Counted from the stretch's first letter, positions 9,246 through 17,702 are shown. The stretch is 64,000 nucleotides of DNA from Candidatus Merdisoma merdipullorum (GCA_018715645.1 DVLE01000036.1:1-64000); one strand, 5' to 3'. Numbers and translations: made by a program. The notes: a model not told the origin generated them from the letters alone.

Positions 9246-9707
9246 ATGAATACAGAACATTTGTCATGGACGGGGGAAGATGGTGAATATACGATTGAGG
9301 TGACGCTGACAGGCGGCAGCGGCCGCGCGTCAGTCGTCTCTCCGGCGGAGCTGACTGTCGAAAATGGACAGCCGTATGCTCTGATCGAGTGGAACAGTTC
9401 CAACTATGATTACATGAAGGTGGAGGGAGAAACGTATCTCCCGGTAAGTGAAGAAGGAAACTCCGCGTTTGAGATCCCGGTCACGGTCTTTGACGAGCCG
9501 ATGACAGTGATTGGAGACACCACGGCGATGAGCGTTCCCCATGAGATCGAGTATACGCTTGTCTTTGATTCCTCAACCATATCGCCGGCCGGAACCCAGG
9601 ATGATATTTACAGCAGCCCGCTGTTTTATGTCGGAGCGCTGCTCGTGGTATTTGCGGCGGTCCGGGTACTTTGGGGTACATATAAGAGAAAGGGAGCGGC
9701 AAAATGA
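9246..9707 (+). CDS. NEAT-like domain with C-terminal membrane anchor, no signal peptide (possibly split gene)
   Basis: Encodes 153 residues. It begins directly in a beta-sandwich domain (GEYTIEVTLTGGSGRASV, LIEWNSSNYDYMKV, FEIPVTVFDEPMTVIGDT, PHEIEYTLVFDSSTI) of NEAT-like pattern. It ends in one transmembrane helix (about residues 127-144) and a Lys/Arg tail, the layout of a surface protein anchored at its C-terminus. No signal peptide is encoded, which does not fit export. The frame stays open upstream from 9138 across the stop of the preceding gene, so the two may be one protein broken by a frameshift. The stop overlaps the ATG of the substrate-binding protein gene. Confidence 0.55.
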   Translation: MNTEHLSWTGEDGEYTIEVTLTGGSGRASVVSPAELTVENGQPYALIEWNSSNYDYMKVEGETYLPVSEEGNSAFEIPVTVFDEPMTVIGDTTAMSVPHEIEYTLVFDSSTISPAGTQDDIYSSPLFYVGALLVVFAAVRVLWGTYKRKGAAK

Positions 9708-10855
9708 GACAAGGGAAGAAAAGGATCCGTTTTCTGGCCGCTGTTCTCCTGGCTTGTCTCTCCCTTTCCGCCTGCGCTCCGGCGAAGGCAAATCAGGAAA
9801 AAGACCGGAACATCAGCGGAGAGCTTACCTACGAGAGCAGCATGGAGCTGCTTTACGCGGAAAAATTTTCGGTGGATTATTATACGGAGGGATTCTCCCT
9901 TATCACTATCAACGGCAGCGACCGGTATCTCCTGATTCCGGAGGGGGAGAGCTGTCCGGCGGATTTGGCGGAGGATGTGGTTCCGCTGTATCAGCCTTTG
10001 GACCGCATCTATCTGGTGGCTTCCGCCGTTATGGATATGTTTATTTCCATGGACGCCCTGGACACAGTCCGGTTTACCGGAACAAAAGCGGAGTCCTGGT
10101 ATCTGGACGAGGCAAAGAAGGCGGTGGAGAGCGGAGAGATTCTATATGCCGGAAATTATTCTGCTCCTGATTATGAACAGATTTTGGCGGAGGGCTGCGA
10201 TCTGGCAATTGAAAACACGATGGTATACCATACGCCGGAAGTCAAGGAACAGCTTGAAAAATTCGGGATTCCTGTAATGGTGGACTATTCCAGCTACGAG
10301 ACGGAGCCTCTGGGACGGACTGAATGGGTGAAGCTGTACGGTCTGATAGCCGGACGGGAGGAGGAAGCCGCGGCAGCTTTTGACGCGCAGCAGGAAGCCT
10401 TTGCTGCGATAGGAGACGCGGAGAATACGGGAAAGACGGTGGCCTTTTTCTATATTACCAGCAACGGGAAGGTCAATGTGAGGAATACTTCCGATTATCT
10501 GCCGAAAATGATTGAACTGGCCGGAGGAAACTATGTTTTTTCTGATTTGAACGAGGAGGAGGGTTCGGCTTCCTCTACCGTGACCATGCAGATGGAAGAA
10601 TTTTATGCGGCGGCGCGGGAGGCGGATTATATCATTTACAACAGTACGATTGACGGAGAGCTGACCTCGGTGGAAGATCTGCTGGGAAAAAGTGAGCTTT
10701 TGGAGAATTTTAAAGCTGTCCGGGAGGAAAATGTCTACTGCACGACACGCAATCTGTATCAGTCGTCCATGGAGCTTGGAACGCTGATTGCGGATATACA
10801 TGGAATGCTGACCGGAGAGGAGGAAGGCCTGACTTATCTATACAGGCTTAAGTAG
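9704..10855 (+). CDS. ABC importer substrate-binding lipoprotein (BtuF/FhuD-type)
   Basis: Encodes 383 residues with lipobox LSACAP. The mature part has the cluster-A2 binding-protein plan used for corrinoids, heme and siderophores: an N-terminal lobe with LYQPLDRIYLVASAVMD and DTVRFTG, a long connecting helix, and a C-terminal lobe with GKTVAFFYITSNGKVNVR, LPKMIELAGGNYVF and ADYIIYNST. Genes for the permease and ATPase follow immediately. Control by a cobalamin riboswitch makes a corrinoid or cobalt-related ligand most likely, but heme or a siderophore cannot be excluded. ATGA overlap with the previous gene indicates translational coupling. Confidence 0.85.
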   Translation: MRQGKKRIRFLAAVLLACLSLSACAPAKANQEKDRNISGELTYESSMELLYAEKFSVDYYTEGFSLITINGSDRYLLIPEGESCPADLAEDVVPLYQPLDRIYLVASAVMDMFISMDALDTVRFTGTKAESWYLDEAKKAVESGEILYAGNYSAPDYEQILAEGCDLAIENTMVYHTPEVKEQLEKFGIPVMVDYSSYETEPLGRTEWVKLYGLIAGREEEAAAAFDAQQEAFAAIGDAENTGKTVAFFYITSNGKVNVRNTSDYLPKMIELAGGNYVFSDLNEEEGSASSTVTMQMEEFYAAAREADYIIYNSTIDGELTSVEDLLGKSELLENFKAVREENVYCTTRNLYQSSMELGTLIADIHGMLTGEEEGLTYLYRLK

Positions 10856-10858
10856 GAT

Positions 10859-11869
10859 ATGAAGCGAAGCAGATATTTTCTGGCGTTTTTCTTTTTGGCG
10901 GCGGCGGTGCTTCTTCTGCTGATTGCCAATATCTGTATCGGAAGCGTCAACATTCCTTTGAACGAGGTGGTCAGCATTCTGCGGGGAGGCGGGGAAGCGC
11001 AGGTGTCCTCGGATATTGTGCTTCAGATCCGGCTTCCGAGGGCGCTGGCCGCCGCGATTTTAGGAGGCGGTCTGGCGCTTTCCGGCTATCTTCTTCAGAC
11101 TTTTTTTCACAATCCGATTGCCGGTCCCTTTACTCTGGGAATCTCATCGGGGGCCAAGCTGGTTGTGGCCCTTGTCATGGTATTTTTCCTGGAACATGCC
11201 CTTCGGGTGAGTTCTCTGGTTCTGATTTTGGCGGCCTTTATAGGCGCCATGATCGCCATGAGCTTTGTGCTTCTGATGTCGAGGGTGCTGGACCAGATGG
11301 CCACGTTGATTGTGAGCGGCGTTATGATCGGCTATATTTGTACGGCGATTACGGATTTTGTAGTTACTTTTGCGGATGATTCCGATATTGTCAATCTGCA
11401 CAACTGGTCCCAGGGAAGCTTTTCCGGAATAAGCTGGGACAATGTGGCGGTCATGGCAGTCGTGATCTTTCTTGCCTCTGTCTGTGTGTTCCTGATGTCG
11501 AAACCTATCAGCGCCTATCAGCTCGGAGAAGCCTACGCACAGAATATGGGGCTGAATATCCGGCTGTTCCGCATCCTTCTGGTTTTGCTGTCCAGCGTGC
11601 TTTCCGCCTGCGTGACGGCATTTGCGGGACCTGTGTCCTTTGTGGGAACTGCGGTTCCCCAGCTTGTCAAAAACCTGTTCCGTACAGCGAAGCCGATCCT
11701 GATGATTCCGGCCAGCTTTCTGGGAGGAGCGGTGTTCTGCCTGTTCTGTGATCTGCTGGCGCGCACGCTGTTCGCGCCCACGGAACTGAGCATCAGCACT
11801 GTGACGGCCGCTTTTGGCGCTCCGGTCGTAATCATGATCATGATACGGAGAAAAAAGGAGGAGGCGTGA
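10859..11869 (+). CDS. ABC importer permease, FecCD/BtuC family
   Basis: A 336-residue membrane protein with about ten hydrophobic helices. Family motifs include IRLPRALAAAILGGGLALSG near residue 55, FFHNPIAGPFTLGISSGA near 80, and the ATPase-contact region near GPVSFVGTAVPQLVKNLFR (about 259-277). It forms the channel of the importer with the binding protein upstream and the ATPase downstream. It starts three bases after the binding-protein gene, and its stop overlaps a GTG codon in the frame of the ATPase gene. BtuC is favoured over FecCD only because of the riboswitch. Confidence 0.9.
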   Translation: MKRSRYFLAFFFLAAAVLLLLIANICIGSVNIPLNEVVSILRGGGEAQVSSDIVLQIRLPRALAAAILGGGLALSGYLLQTFFHNPIAGPFTLGISSGAKLVVALVMVFFLEHALRVSSLVLILAAFIGAMIAMSFVLLMSRVLDQMATLIVSGVMIGYICTAITDFVVTFADDSDIVNLHNWSQGSFSGISWDNVAVMAVVIFLASVCVFLMSKPISAYQLGEAYAQNMGLNIRLFRILLVLLSSVLSACVTAFAGPVSFVGTAVPQLVKNLFRTAKPILMIPASFLGGAVFCLFCDLLARTLFAPTELSISTVTAAFGAPVVIMIMIRRKKEEA

Positions 11870-11874
11870 GGGCT

Positions 11875-12975
11875 ATGGAAGAATTTTATTTCCGTACCAG
11901 AGGAATGACGGTGGGGTATCGCGGGACGCCGCTGATCAAAAATATCGACATCCGTCTGAAGCAGGGAGAAATCCTTACGCTGATTGGTCCGAACGGGGCG
12001 GGAAAGACCACGATCCTCAAAAGTATTATCCGGCAGCTCTCCCTTCTTGGCGGAGCCGTGTATCTGGACGGCTCCGATATGGGCGCATTGAGCGGAAATG
12101 AACTGGCCCGCAGACTTTCCGTGGTTCTGACCCAGAGGATTCATCCGGAACTTATGAGCTGCGAGGATGTGGTTGCCACAGGAAGGTATCCCTATACGGG
12201 AAAATTCGGCGTGCTGACGGGAGAGGACCGGCGGATTGTACAGGAGACCATGGAACTGGTCCACATCCGGGAGCTGGCGGACCGTGACTTTGGAAAGATC
12301 AGCGATGGGCAGAAACAGCGTGTAATGCTGGCGCGGGCTCTCTGTCAGCAGCCGGAGATTCTTGTGCTGGATGAGCCCACTTCTTTTCTGGACATCCGCT
12401 ACAAGCTGGAATTTTTGTCGGTGATTCAGCGGATGTCGCGGGAACGAAAGCTTACGATCATCATGTCGCTGCATGAGCTGGATCTGGCGGAGCGAATCTC
12501 TGACCGGATTGCCTGTGTCCGGGGAGACTGCATTGACCGTTTCGGTACGCCGGAGGAAATTTTCACGGACGGTTATATCCAGAAGCTGTATGGCATGAGG
12601 CTGGGTTCCTACGATGAACTGACAGGGAGCCTGGAACTGGAGAAGAATCCGTGCCGGCCTGAGGTTTTCGTCATCGGCGGCTGCGGTACGGGAACGCCGG
12701 TCTACCGTAAGCTCCAGAGAGGAGGCGTCCCCTTTGCCACGGGCGTTCTATGGGAAAATGATCTGGACTATCCGGCGGCGAAGGCCCTGGCTGCCTCTTT
12801 GGTGACAGAGAAGCCGTTCAGGCCTTTTTCGGCGGACAGCCTGGAGGAGGCCAAAAGGCTGATTCGGGAGTGCGGCCGGACTGTCTGCACGCTGGAACCG
12901 GAAGCGGTGGGAGAGCTGGCGTCAGGGCTTACAGAGCTTAAAGAGTATGCGCGAAAACTTGGACGGCTTTCGTAA
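11875..12975 (+). CDS. ABC importer ATPase (BtuD/FecE-type) with C-terminal extension
   Basis: Walker A GPNGAGKTT (about residue 37), an ABC signature reading ISDGQKQRVMLARAL (about 141) in place of the usual LSGGQ, and Walker B ILVLDEPTSFLD are all present, so it is a working ATPase of the iron/cobalamin importer class. A GTG at 11866 is in frame, but AGGAGGAGG at 11856-11864 is correctly spaced only for the ATG at 11875. Residues from about 257 onward form an extra domain of roughly 110 residues beginning EVFVIGGCGTGTPVYRKL, a glycine-rich start typical of a nucleotide- or cofactor-binding fold. Its role is unknown. Confidence 0.88.
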   Translation: MEEFYFRTRGMTVGYRGTPLIKNIDIRLKQGEILTLIGPNGAGKTTILKSIIRQLSLLGGAVYLDGSDMGALSGNELARRLSVVLTQRIHPELMSCEDVVATGRYPYTGKFGVLTGEDRRIVQETMELVHIRELADRDFGKISDGQKQRVMLARALCQQPEILVLDEPTSFLDIRYKLEFLSVIQRMSRERKLTIIMSLHELDLAERISDRIACVRGDCIDRFGTPEEIFTDGYIQKLYGMRLGSYDELTGSLELEKNPCRPEVFVIGGCGTGTPVYRKLQRGGVPFATGVLWENDLDYPAAKALAASLVTEKPFRPFSADSLEEAKRLIRECGRTVCTLEPEAVGELASGLTELKEYARKLGRLS

Positions 12976-13037
12976 AGCGGTCTGCCGGACTGGAAAGATT
13001 TACACGCTCTTTATGTCAACTTTTTTCCCTGAAAAGG

Positions 13038-13066
13038 TTGAAAACACGGGGAAAGAATGTTATACT
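13038..13066 (+). promoter_or_regulatory. Promoter of the GH25 lipoprotein gene
   Basis: TTGAAA (13038-13043) and TATACT (13061-13066) with a 17-nt spacer, 85 nt before the gene. Confidence 0.65.
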
Positions 13067-13150
13067 ACTGTGGAAAATGACAGTGAAATACCCGCGGAAT
13101 GTGGATAAGTTCAAATAGCAGCACAGAAGACATAAATGAGGAGTGGAAAG

Positions 13151-15256
13151 ATGAGAGGGAAACGATTGGGGGCAATGCTGCTCTCGGTAATTCTGACGGC
13201 ATCTCTGCTTGGCGGATGCGGTTCTAGCAGCCAGGTGACGGAGGACATGATTCCGGCAGTGACGGATCTTAGAGCTGACGAAGGAGCGGAGGCCAGCGTG
13301 ATAGGACTTGCCATGAACAAGTCTTATGTGGCGGAGCTTACCCGGCTGGACGGCGACAACACCCAGGCGGCCGTTGTGGAAGAAAAGGAGATTCCTGTAG
13401 TGCTGAAGGCTACTTCAGTGGACAAGGATCTGAAGGTTAAGATTGTCAATCAGAAAAATGACAAGGTCATTACAGGAACGGCCTTTGAGGTGTCTGTAAC
13501 GGACTCGGCCAGTAAGACCAAGAGTTATACGGACAGCGATAAGGACGGCATCATTTACATTGAATCCATGGAACCCGGAAAGTGTACGATTTCCATGAAA
13601 GCATCGGGCGGATACTCTGCTGCCTCCGATATTACGGCAGAGGTTAAGGCCAACATCGAGTATACTGTTGTGGACATCTCGGACGAGATTAAGAGCGAGA
13701 GCGAGATCAACGTGGCCCAGGAGGATTCCAATACCACAGGCAACAGCGACGCGGGAACGGCTCAGATTCTGACAGACACCGTGGAGTATGTGGAGTCTTC
13801 AAAGACGGAGATTACCGAGGAAGTCAAGACACAGAAGGTGGACGCTTGGGGACAGCTTATGTACACCGAGCTTGCGAAGGATAAATATGGAAATGATATG
13901 TATACCAAGATCATCTCCGAGCCGGCCGCGGATCATAAGGATGACAACGGCGACAACAAGTGCGACCGCTGCGGCGCGGATCTGACGCCTGCGCATACGC
14001 ACAGCTATACCGCGACGGTGACAGAGCCGACCTGCGGAGCGGAAGGCTATACGACTTATACCTGCTCCTGCGGCAATTCCTATAAAGATAACGTGGTTCC
14101 TGCTACGGGAGAACACGTAGATGCCAATAACGACGGTAAGTGTGACGTGTGCGGCGCTGATGTTCCGAAGAATAACGAAGGCGGAGATACCGGAAACGGA
14201 GGCAATACCGGCGGCGGAAGCGAGACCGGAAACGGCGGAGAAGGCGGTACGGGAAGCGGAAGCGACAATGGAACGGGAACATCCGACGGCATTACACAGA
14301 CACCTCCTGACGGACAGACACCGGGCGCGGGCGATCCGGCGGCACAGTCGGACGATGCGGGAACACCGGACGGCACAGGCGCAGCTCCTTCTGCAAGCGT
14401 ACATACGGTCGGCCTGAAGCTTCTGGCGGCATCCTCCTCGGAGGTCATTGTTTATGACAAGACGAGCGCGCCGATTTATAATACGGGCAGCGAGCCGGTC
14501 TATGAGATTACCCAGAAGGTAACCGGATATAAATATACAGGCTGGCAGACTCTTGATGGCGCGACCTATTATTTTGACAAGAACGGCAACAAGGTAACCG
14601 GCACCCAGGTAATCCAGGGAATCCAGTACACCTTCAGCGACGAGGGCGTGCGCTCCGGAACCATCGGTATCGATGTGTCCAAGTATCAGAGCAGTATCAA
14701 CTGGCAGAAGGTAAAGAATGCGGGAATCAACTTTGTAATTATCCGCTGCGGATACCGTGGCTACGGCTCCGGCGTGCTTGTTCAGGATCCGATGTTCGCT
14801 TCCCATATCACGGGCGCGAAGGCTGCGGGCCTGCGTGTAGGCATTTACTTCTTCAGCCAGGCGATTACGGAGGCTGAGGCGGTAGAGGAGGCCAGTATGG
14901 CAGTGAAGCTGGCGAACCAGTATGGCATTAATATGCCGATTGCTATCGACAGCGAGTACGCCAACGGCGGCAGAGGACGCGCGGATGGGCTTTCCAAATC
15001 CGACAGAACGAGAATCACGGTTGCTTTCTGCAACACTGTGGCCAATGCGGGATATAAGCCCATGGTATACGCAAGTAAGAACTGGTTTTCCGAGCATCTG
15101 GATGTATCCCAGTTCCCCAGCAGCTACCGTATCTGGGTGGCGCATTACGCGACGACCTGCGGTTACACGGGACGTTATGACATCTGGCAGAATACCTCCA
15201 AGGGTTCTGTGGACGGCGTAAGAGGCAATGTGGACATGAATATCAGCTCTATTTAA
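13151..15256 (+). CDS. Surface GH25 muramidase (lysozyme) lipoprotein
   Basis: Encodes about 701 residues. The lipobox is LLGGC. Residues about 70-180 hold a beta-sandwich resembling a surface-adhesin repeat. Two Cys-rich modules follow (DNGDNKCDRCGADL and NNDGKCDVCGADV) flanking a HTHSYT...CSCG segment, then a long Gly/Asn/Thr/Ser linker and one choline/cell-wall-binding-like repeat (GWQTLDGATYYFDKNGNKV). The GH25 catalytic domain runs from about residue 505 (GIDVSKYQ) to the end and contains YFFSQA, PIAIDSEY with the acidic pair, and the terminal VDMNISS. AGGAG at 13139-13143 sets the start 15 nt after an upstream in-frame ATG. It likely remodels the cell's own peptidoglycan. Confidence 0.92.
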   Translation: MRGKRLGAMLLSVILTASLLGGCGSSSQVTEDMIPAVTDLRADEGAEASVIGLAMNKSYVAELTRLDGDNTQAAVVEEKEIPVVLKATSVDKDLKVKIVNQKNDKVITGTAFEVSVTDSASKTKSYTDSDKDGIIYIESMEPGKCTISMKASGGYSAASDITAEVKANIEYTVVDISDEIKSESEINVAQEDSNTTGNSDAGTAQILTDTVEYVESSKTEITEEVKTQKVDAWGQLMYTELAKDKYGNDMYTKIISEPAADHKDDNGDNKCDRCGADLTPAHTHSYTATVTEPTCGAEGYTTYTCSCGNSYKDNVVPATGEHVDANNDGKCDVCGADVPKNNEGGDTGNGGNTGGGSETGNGGEGGTGSGSDNGTGTSDGITQTPPDGQTPGAGDPAAQSDDAGTPDGTGAAPSASVHTVGLKLLAASSSEVIVYDKTSAPIYNTGSEPVYEITQKVTGYKYTGWQTLDGATYYFDKNGNKVTGTQVIQGIQYTFSDEGVRSGTIGIDVSKYQSSINWQKVKNAGINFVIIRCGYRGYGSGVLVQDPMFASHITGAKAAGLRVGIYFFSQAITEAEAVEEASMAVKLANQYGINMPIAIDSEYANGGRGRADGLSKSDRTRITVAFCNTVANAGYKPMVYASKNWFSEHLDVSQFPSSYRIWVAHYATTCGYTGRYDIWQNTSKGSVDGVRGNVDMNISSI

Positions 15257-15286
15257 ATATGTTTTGAACATAAATATGTATTGAAA

Positions 15287-15320
15287 AAGGCGTTTCACCA
15301 GAAATGGTGAAACGCCTTTT
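15287..15320. terminator. Bidirectional terminator between GH25 and acetate-kinase genes
   Basis: AAGGCGTTTCACCA and TGGTGAAACGCCTT form a perfect 14-bp stem with a GAAA loop. A-rich sequence on the left and T-rich on the right make it act on both convergent transcripts. Confidence 0.93.
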
Positions 15321-15359
15321 TTGCGGTATAGAAAATTTTTCCGGGATTTACGGACACTT

Positions 15360-16544
15360 TTAACTTCTCTGATATGCGTAAGTCTTTCTGGCCACGCCAA
15401 GTTCTTCGTTGGCCGGAATCACATGGATGGTTACCGGGGAATCGCTGCGGGAGATGACAGTGTTGCCATGGCAGTCGGTATTCTTTTCCGGATCCAGCAG
15501 GATACCCATATGAGCAAGCTGTGTGCAGACCTTTGCCCGGATGGTGACGCCGTGTTCTCCGATGCCGCCCGTGAATACAAGGTGATCGAGGCCGCCAAGC
15601 TCGGCGTAGTAGGAGCCGATATAGCGGATGATGCCGTTGCAGAATACGTCGATAGCGAGCAAAGCCCGCTCATTTCCTGCCTTAGCGGCAGCTTCCACGT
15701 CCCGGAGATCGTTGCTGACGCCGGAGATACCAAGAAGACCGCCGTGTTTGGTCAGTCCTTCCAGAACTTCATCCAGGCTCATGCCTTCCTTCTGAAGGAA
15801 GGGAACGATAAATGGATCGATGTCGCCGCAGCGGTTGGACTGAATGACGCCCACCTGCAGAGAGAGGCCGAAGCTGGTATCTACGCTCTTTCCATCGTCG
15901 ATGGCACAGAGAGAACCGCTGCCGCCCAGATGACAGGAGATGGCTTTTCCTGTGCTGCCGTACATCTCTGTCAGGGTTTCGGCTACATAGCTGTGGGAAG
16001 CCCCGTGATAGCCAAGCCGCTCGATTCCGTATTTCTCATACCATTCGTAGGGAATGCCATATATTTTCCGTTCCATCGGGATCGTCTGATGGAAGGCGGT
16101 CTCAAAAGCGCCTACCAGCATGGCGTCGGGCGTCAGCTTCTGGAACTGACGGATAACTTCCAGATAGGGCTTGTTGTGAGCCGGAGCTACGACCATATAA
16201 TCCTCCATGCCCTGAAGGACGTCAGGCGTCAGCTCATGGATTCCATAATGACCTTTGGAGAGAACTGTCTTGAAGCCCACGCGTTCAAGTTCCGCCAGAT
16301 TAGAGAGAACTCCGTGTTTTTTGTCCAAAAGATCGGAAAGAAAGAGCTGGATTCCTTCCGTGTAGGTAGGAATCGAAAGATTTTCCCGGAAAATCCGGAA
16401 ACCGTCCGGTTTGGAAAAATGATAAATCGCCGTGTCTGTTCCTACGCGCTCCACCTTGCCTTCGGCGAGAACCGTCTCAGCCGGCATATCGAACAGCTTG
16501 AATTTCAATGATGTGCTGCCTGCATTGCATACTAATAATTTCAT
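15360..16544 (-). CDS. ackA: Acetate kinase family enzyme (divergent)
   Basis: Encodes 394 residues of the acetate/propionate kinase family, which interconvert acyl-phosphate and ATP. Visible motifs: CNAGSTSLKFKL at the N-terminus, FETAFHQTIP, YHGASHSYV, and FTGGIGEHG near the C-terminus. The phosphate-binding signature reads CHLGGSGSLCAI where most acetate kinases have CHLGNGAS, and the segment SLQVGVIQSNRCGDIDP differs from the usual region before GDIDP. It may therefore be a paralogue with another acyl preference. The start is set by GGAGG 5' of the ATG. No pta lies beside it. A promoter just upstream separates it from the PfkB gene. Confidence 0.87.
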   Translation of the reverse strand: MKLLVCNAGSTSLKFKLFDMPAETVLAEGKVERVGTDTAIYHFSKPDGFRIFRENLSIPTYTEGIQLFLSDLLDKKHGVLSNLAELERVGFKTVLSKGHYGIHELTPDVLQGMEDYMVVAPAHNKPYLEVIRQFQKLTPDAMLVGAFETAFHQTIPMERKIYGIPYEWYEKYGIERLGYHGASHSYVAETLTEMYGSTGKAISCHLGGSGSLCAIDDGKSVDTSFGLSLQVGVIQSNRCGDIDPFIVPFLQKEGMSLDEVLEGLTKHGGLLGISGVSNDLRDVEAAAKAGNERALLAIDVFCNGIIRYIGSYYAELGGLDHLVFTGGIGEHGVTIRAKVCTQLAHMGILLDPEKNTDCHGNTVISRSDSPVTIHVIPANEELGVARKTYAYQRS

Positions 16545-16577
16545 GTAAATCCTCCAATACACCTGTTATTAGTTTCC

Positions 16578-16606
16578 AGTATAGCAAAACTGACATAGAC
16601 TGGCAA
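16578..16606 (-). promoter_or_regulatory. Promoter of the acetate-kinase gene
   Basis: Read on the minus strand: TTGCCA, 17 nt, TATACT. It lies in the 69-nt gap after the PfkB gene, so the kinase genes need not share a transcript. Confidence 0.7.
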
Positions 16607-16613
16607 GAGTGCG

Positions 16614-17546
16614 TCAGTCTATGACCTCGATCTCGACATTAGGAAGCAGCTCCTGAATATCGCTTTCTTCTGCCAGCAGCGTTCCCTCCTGGCGGACCGA
16701 TCCGGCGGCTGCCGCCATGGCGTAGCGCAGCATATCTTCAGCTCCCAGATGCTTGCGCAGGGCGAAACACATACCGGCGACCATGGAGTCTCCGGCTCCT
16801 GTAAGTCCTCTGGCCTCTATGGGCAAGGCTTTGGCCCGGTAGGCGTGTTCGCTGTCCAGAAGAAGAGCTCCGTCGGCTCCCATGGAAATACAGAGATAAG
16901 GAATCCCGCCATCCACGATCTGACGGGCGATTTCCAGAGGCCCTTTGCCTGCCTTAAATTGCTCCTTGAAAGCCTGTTCAAACTCCAGGCTGTTGGGCTT
17001 GATCAGGAAGGGTTTTTCCTGAATACCAAGCAGAAACGGCTCTCCGGCGGTATCCAGCACTGTCTTCACATCCTTCCTGTGGGCCATACGGATAAGGCGC
17101 TGGTAGATGTCTGCAGGTACGCCCGGCGGAACGCTGCCGCTTAAGACCAGGATATGCGTATGTTCAAGCCTGGCGTCGATCTCGTCGATCAGCCTGTCGA
17201 CTGCGGAAGAAGGAACGAGGGGACCGGCTTCGTTGATCTCCGTCATGACATGGGTGGATTGATCAAAAAGCTTGATATTTGTGCGGATAGAGCCATCGGC
17301 GTAGACGAACTGATGCTTGAGACCGCGGCTGTCCATTGTCCGGTCCAGAATACTTCCGTTGTTCCGGAAATTAAAACCCATGCAAACGGTATCTTCGCCC
17401 AGATTGTTCAGCACGGTGCTTACGTTCAGGCCCTTACCAGACAGGTCAATCCGGGTATTTTTCACACGGTTGTAGGCCCCTGTTTCCAGCCTGTCCAGAT
17501 AGATTGTCTTGTCAATACAGGGGTTTAAAGTTACAGATAATACCAT
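16614..17546 (-). CDS. PfkB-family kinase, 1-phosphofructokinase/tagatose-6-phosphate kinase type
   Basis: Encodes 310 residues. MVLSVTLNPCIDKTI is the characteristic start of the FruK/LacC branch, followed by SGKGLNVSTVLNNLG, VLSGSVPPG, and the C-terminal ATP-site motif GLTGAGDSMVAG with the catalytic Asp. It should phosphorylate a sugar phosphate in the cytoplasm; the exact substrate (fructose-1-P or tagatose-6-P) is not readable. The 39-codon upstream extension of the frame is rejected because AAAGGA lies just before the ATG at 17546. No PTS gene is adjacent. It is divergent from the TetR gene. Confidence 0.87.
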   Translation of the reverse strand: MVLSVTLNPCIDKTIYLDRLETGAYNRVKNTRIDLSGKGLNVSTVLNNLGEDTVCMGFNFRNNGSILDRTMDSRGLKHQFVYADGSIRTNIKLFDQSTHVMTEINEAGPLVPSSAVDRLIDEIDARLEHTHILVLSGSVPPGVPADIYQRLIRMAHRKDVKTVLDTAGEPFLLGIQEKPFLIKPNSLEFEQAFKEQFKAGKGPLEIARQIVDGGIPYLCISMGADGALLLDSEHAYRAKALPIEARGLTGAGDSMVAGMCFALRKHLGAEDMLRYAMAAAAGSVRQEGTLLAEESDIQELLPNVEIEVID

Positions 17547-17591
17547 CAGAAAATCCTTTCTTTCAATCATGAAATCGAAATGTATAGCTAC

Positions 17592-17620
17592 ATTATAGGC
17601 AGGGAAAAATGGAATGTCAA
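17592..17620 (-). promoter_or_regulatory. Promoter of the PfkB kinase gene
   Basis: On the minus strand a consensus TTGACA and TATAAT are 17 nt apart, predicting strong transcription leftward. The opposing tetR promoter starts 16 nt away. Confidence 0.8.
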
Positions 17621-17635
17621 AAAGAAAATAGAAGC

Positions 17636-17664
17636 TTGACAGTATATACCGCTCGGTATACAAT
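17636..17664 (+). promoter_or_regulatory. Promoter of the tetR-amylase-glgB operon
   Basis: TTGACA (17636-17641), 17 nt, TACAAT (17659-17664): a near-consensus promoter. The spacer is largely occupied by an inverted repeat. Confidence 0.82.
17645..17660. promoter_or_regulatory. Putative TetR operator within the promoter
   Basis: TATACCG and CGGTATA are perfect 7-bp inverted arms around CT. The site lies between the -35 and -10 and touches the -10, immediately upstream of a TetR gene, the classical arrangement for autorepression. Confidence 0.75.
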
Positions 17665-17702
17665 GATAGCAGAACGGGACGCAGTAAGAGACAGAAAGAA
17701 GG

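Noticed and set aside
13799-15400. 533-codon minus-strand ORF
   Set aside because: It is the shadow of the GH25 gene, with no ribosome site or domain.
15321-16511. 396-codon plus-strand ORF opposite acetate kinase
   Set aside because: The minus-strand frame encodes acetate-kinase motifs with a ribosome site and promoter; the plus-strand frame has none.
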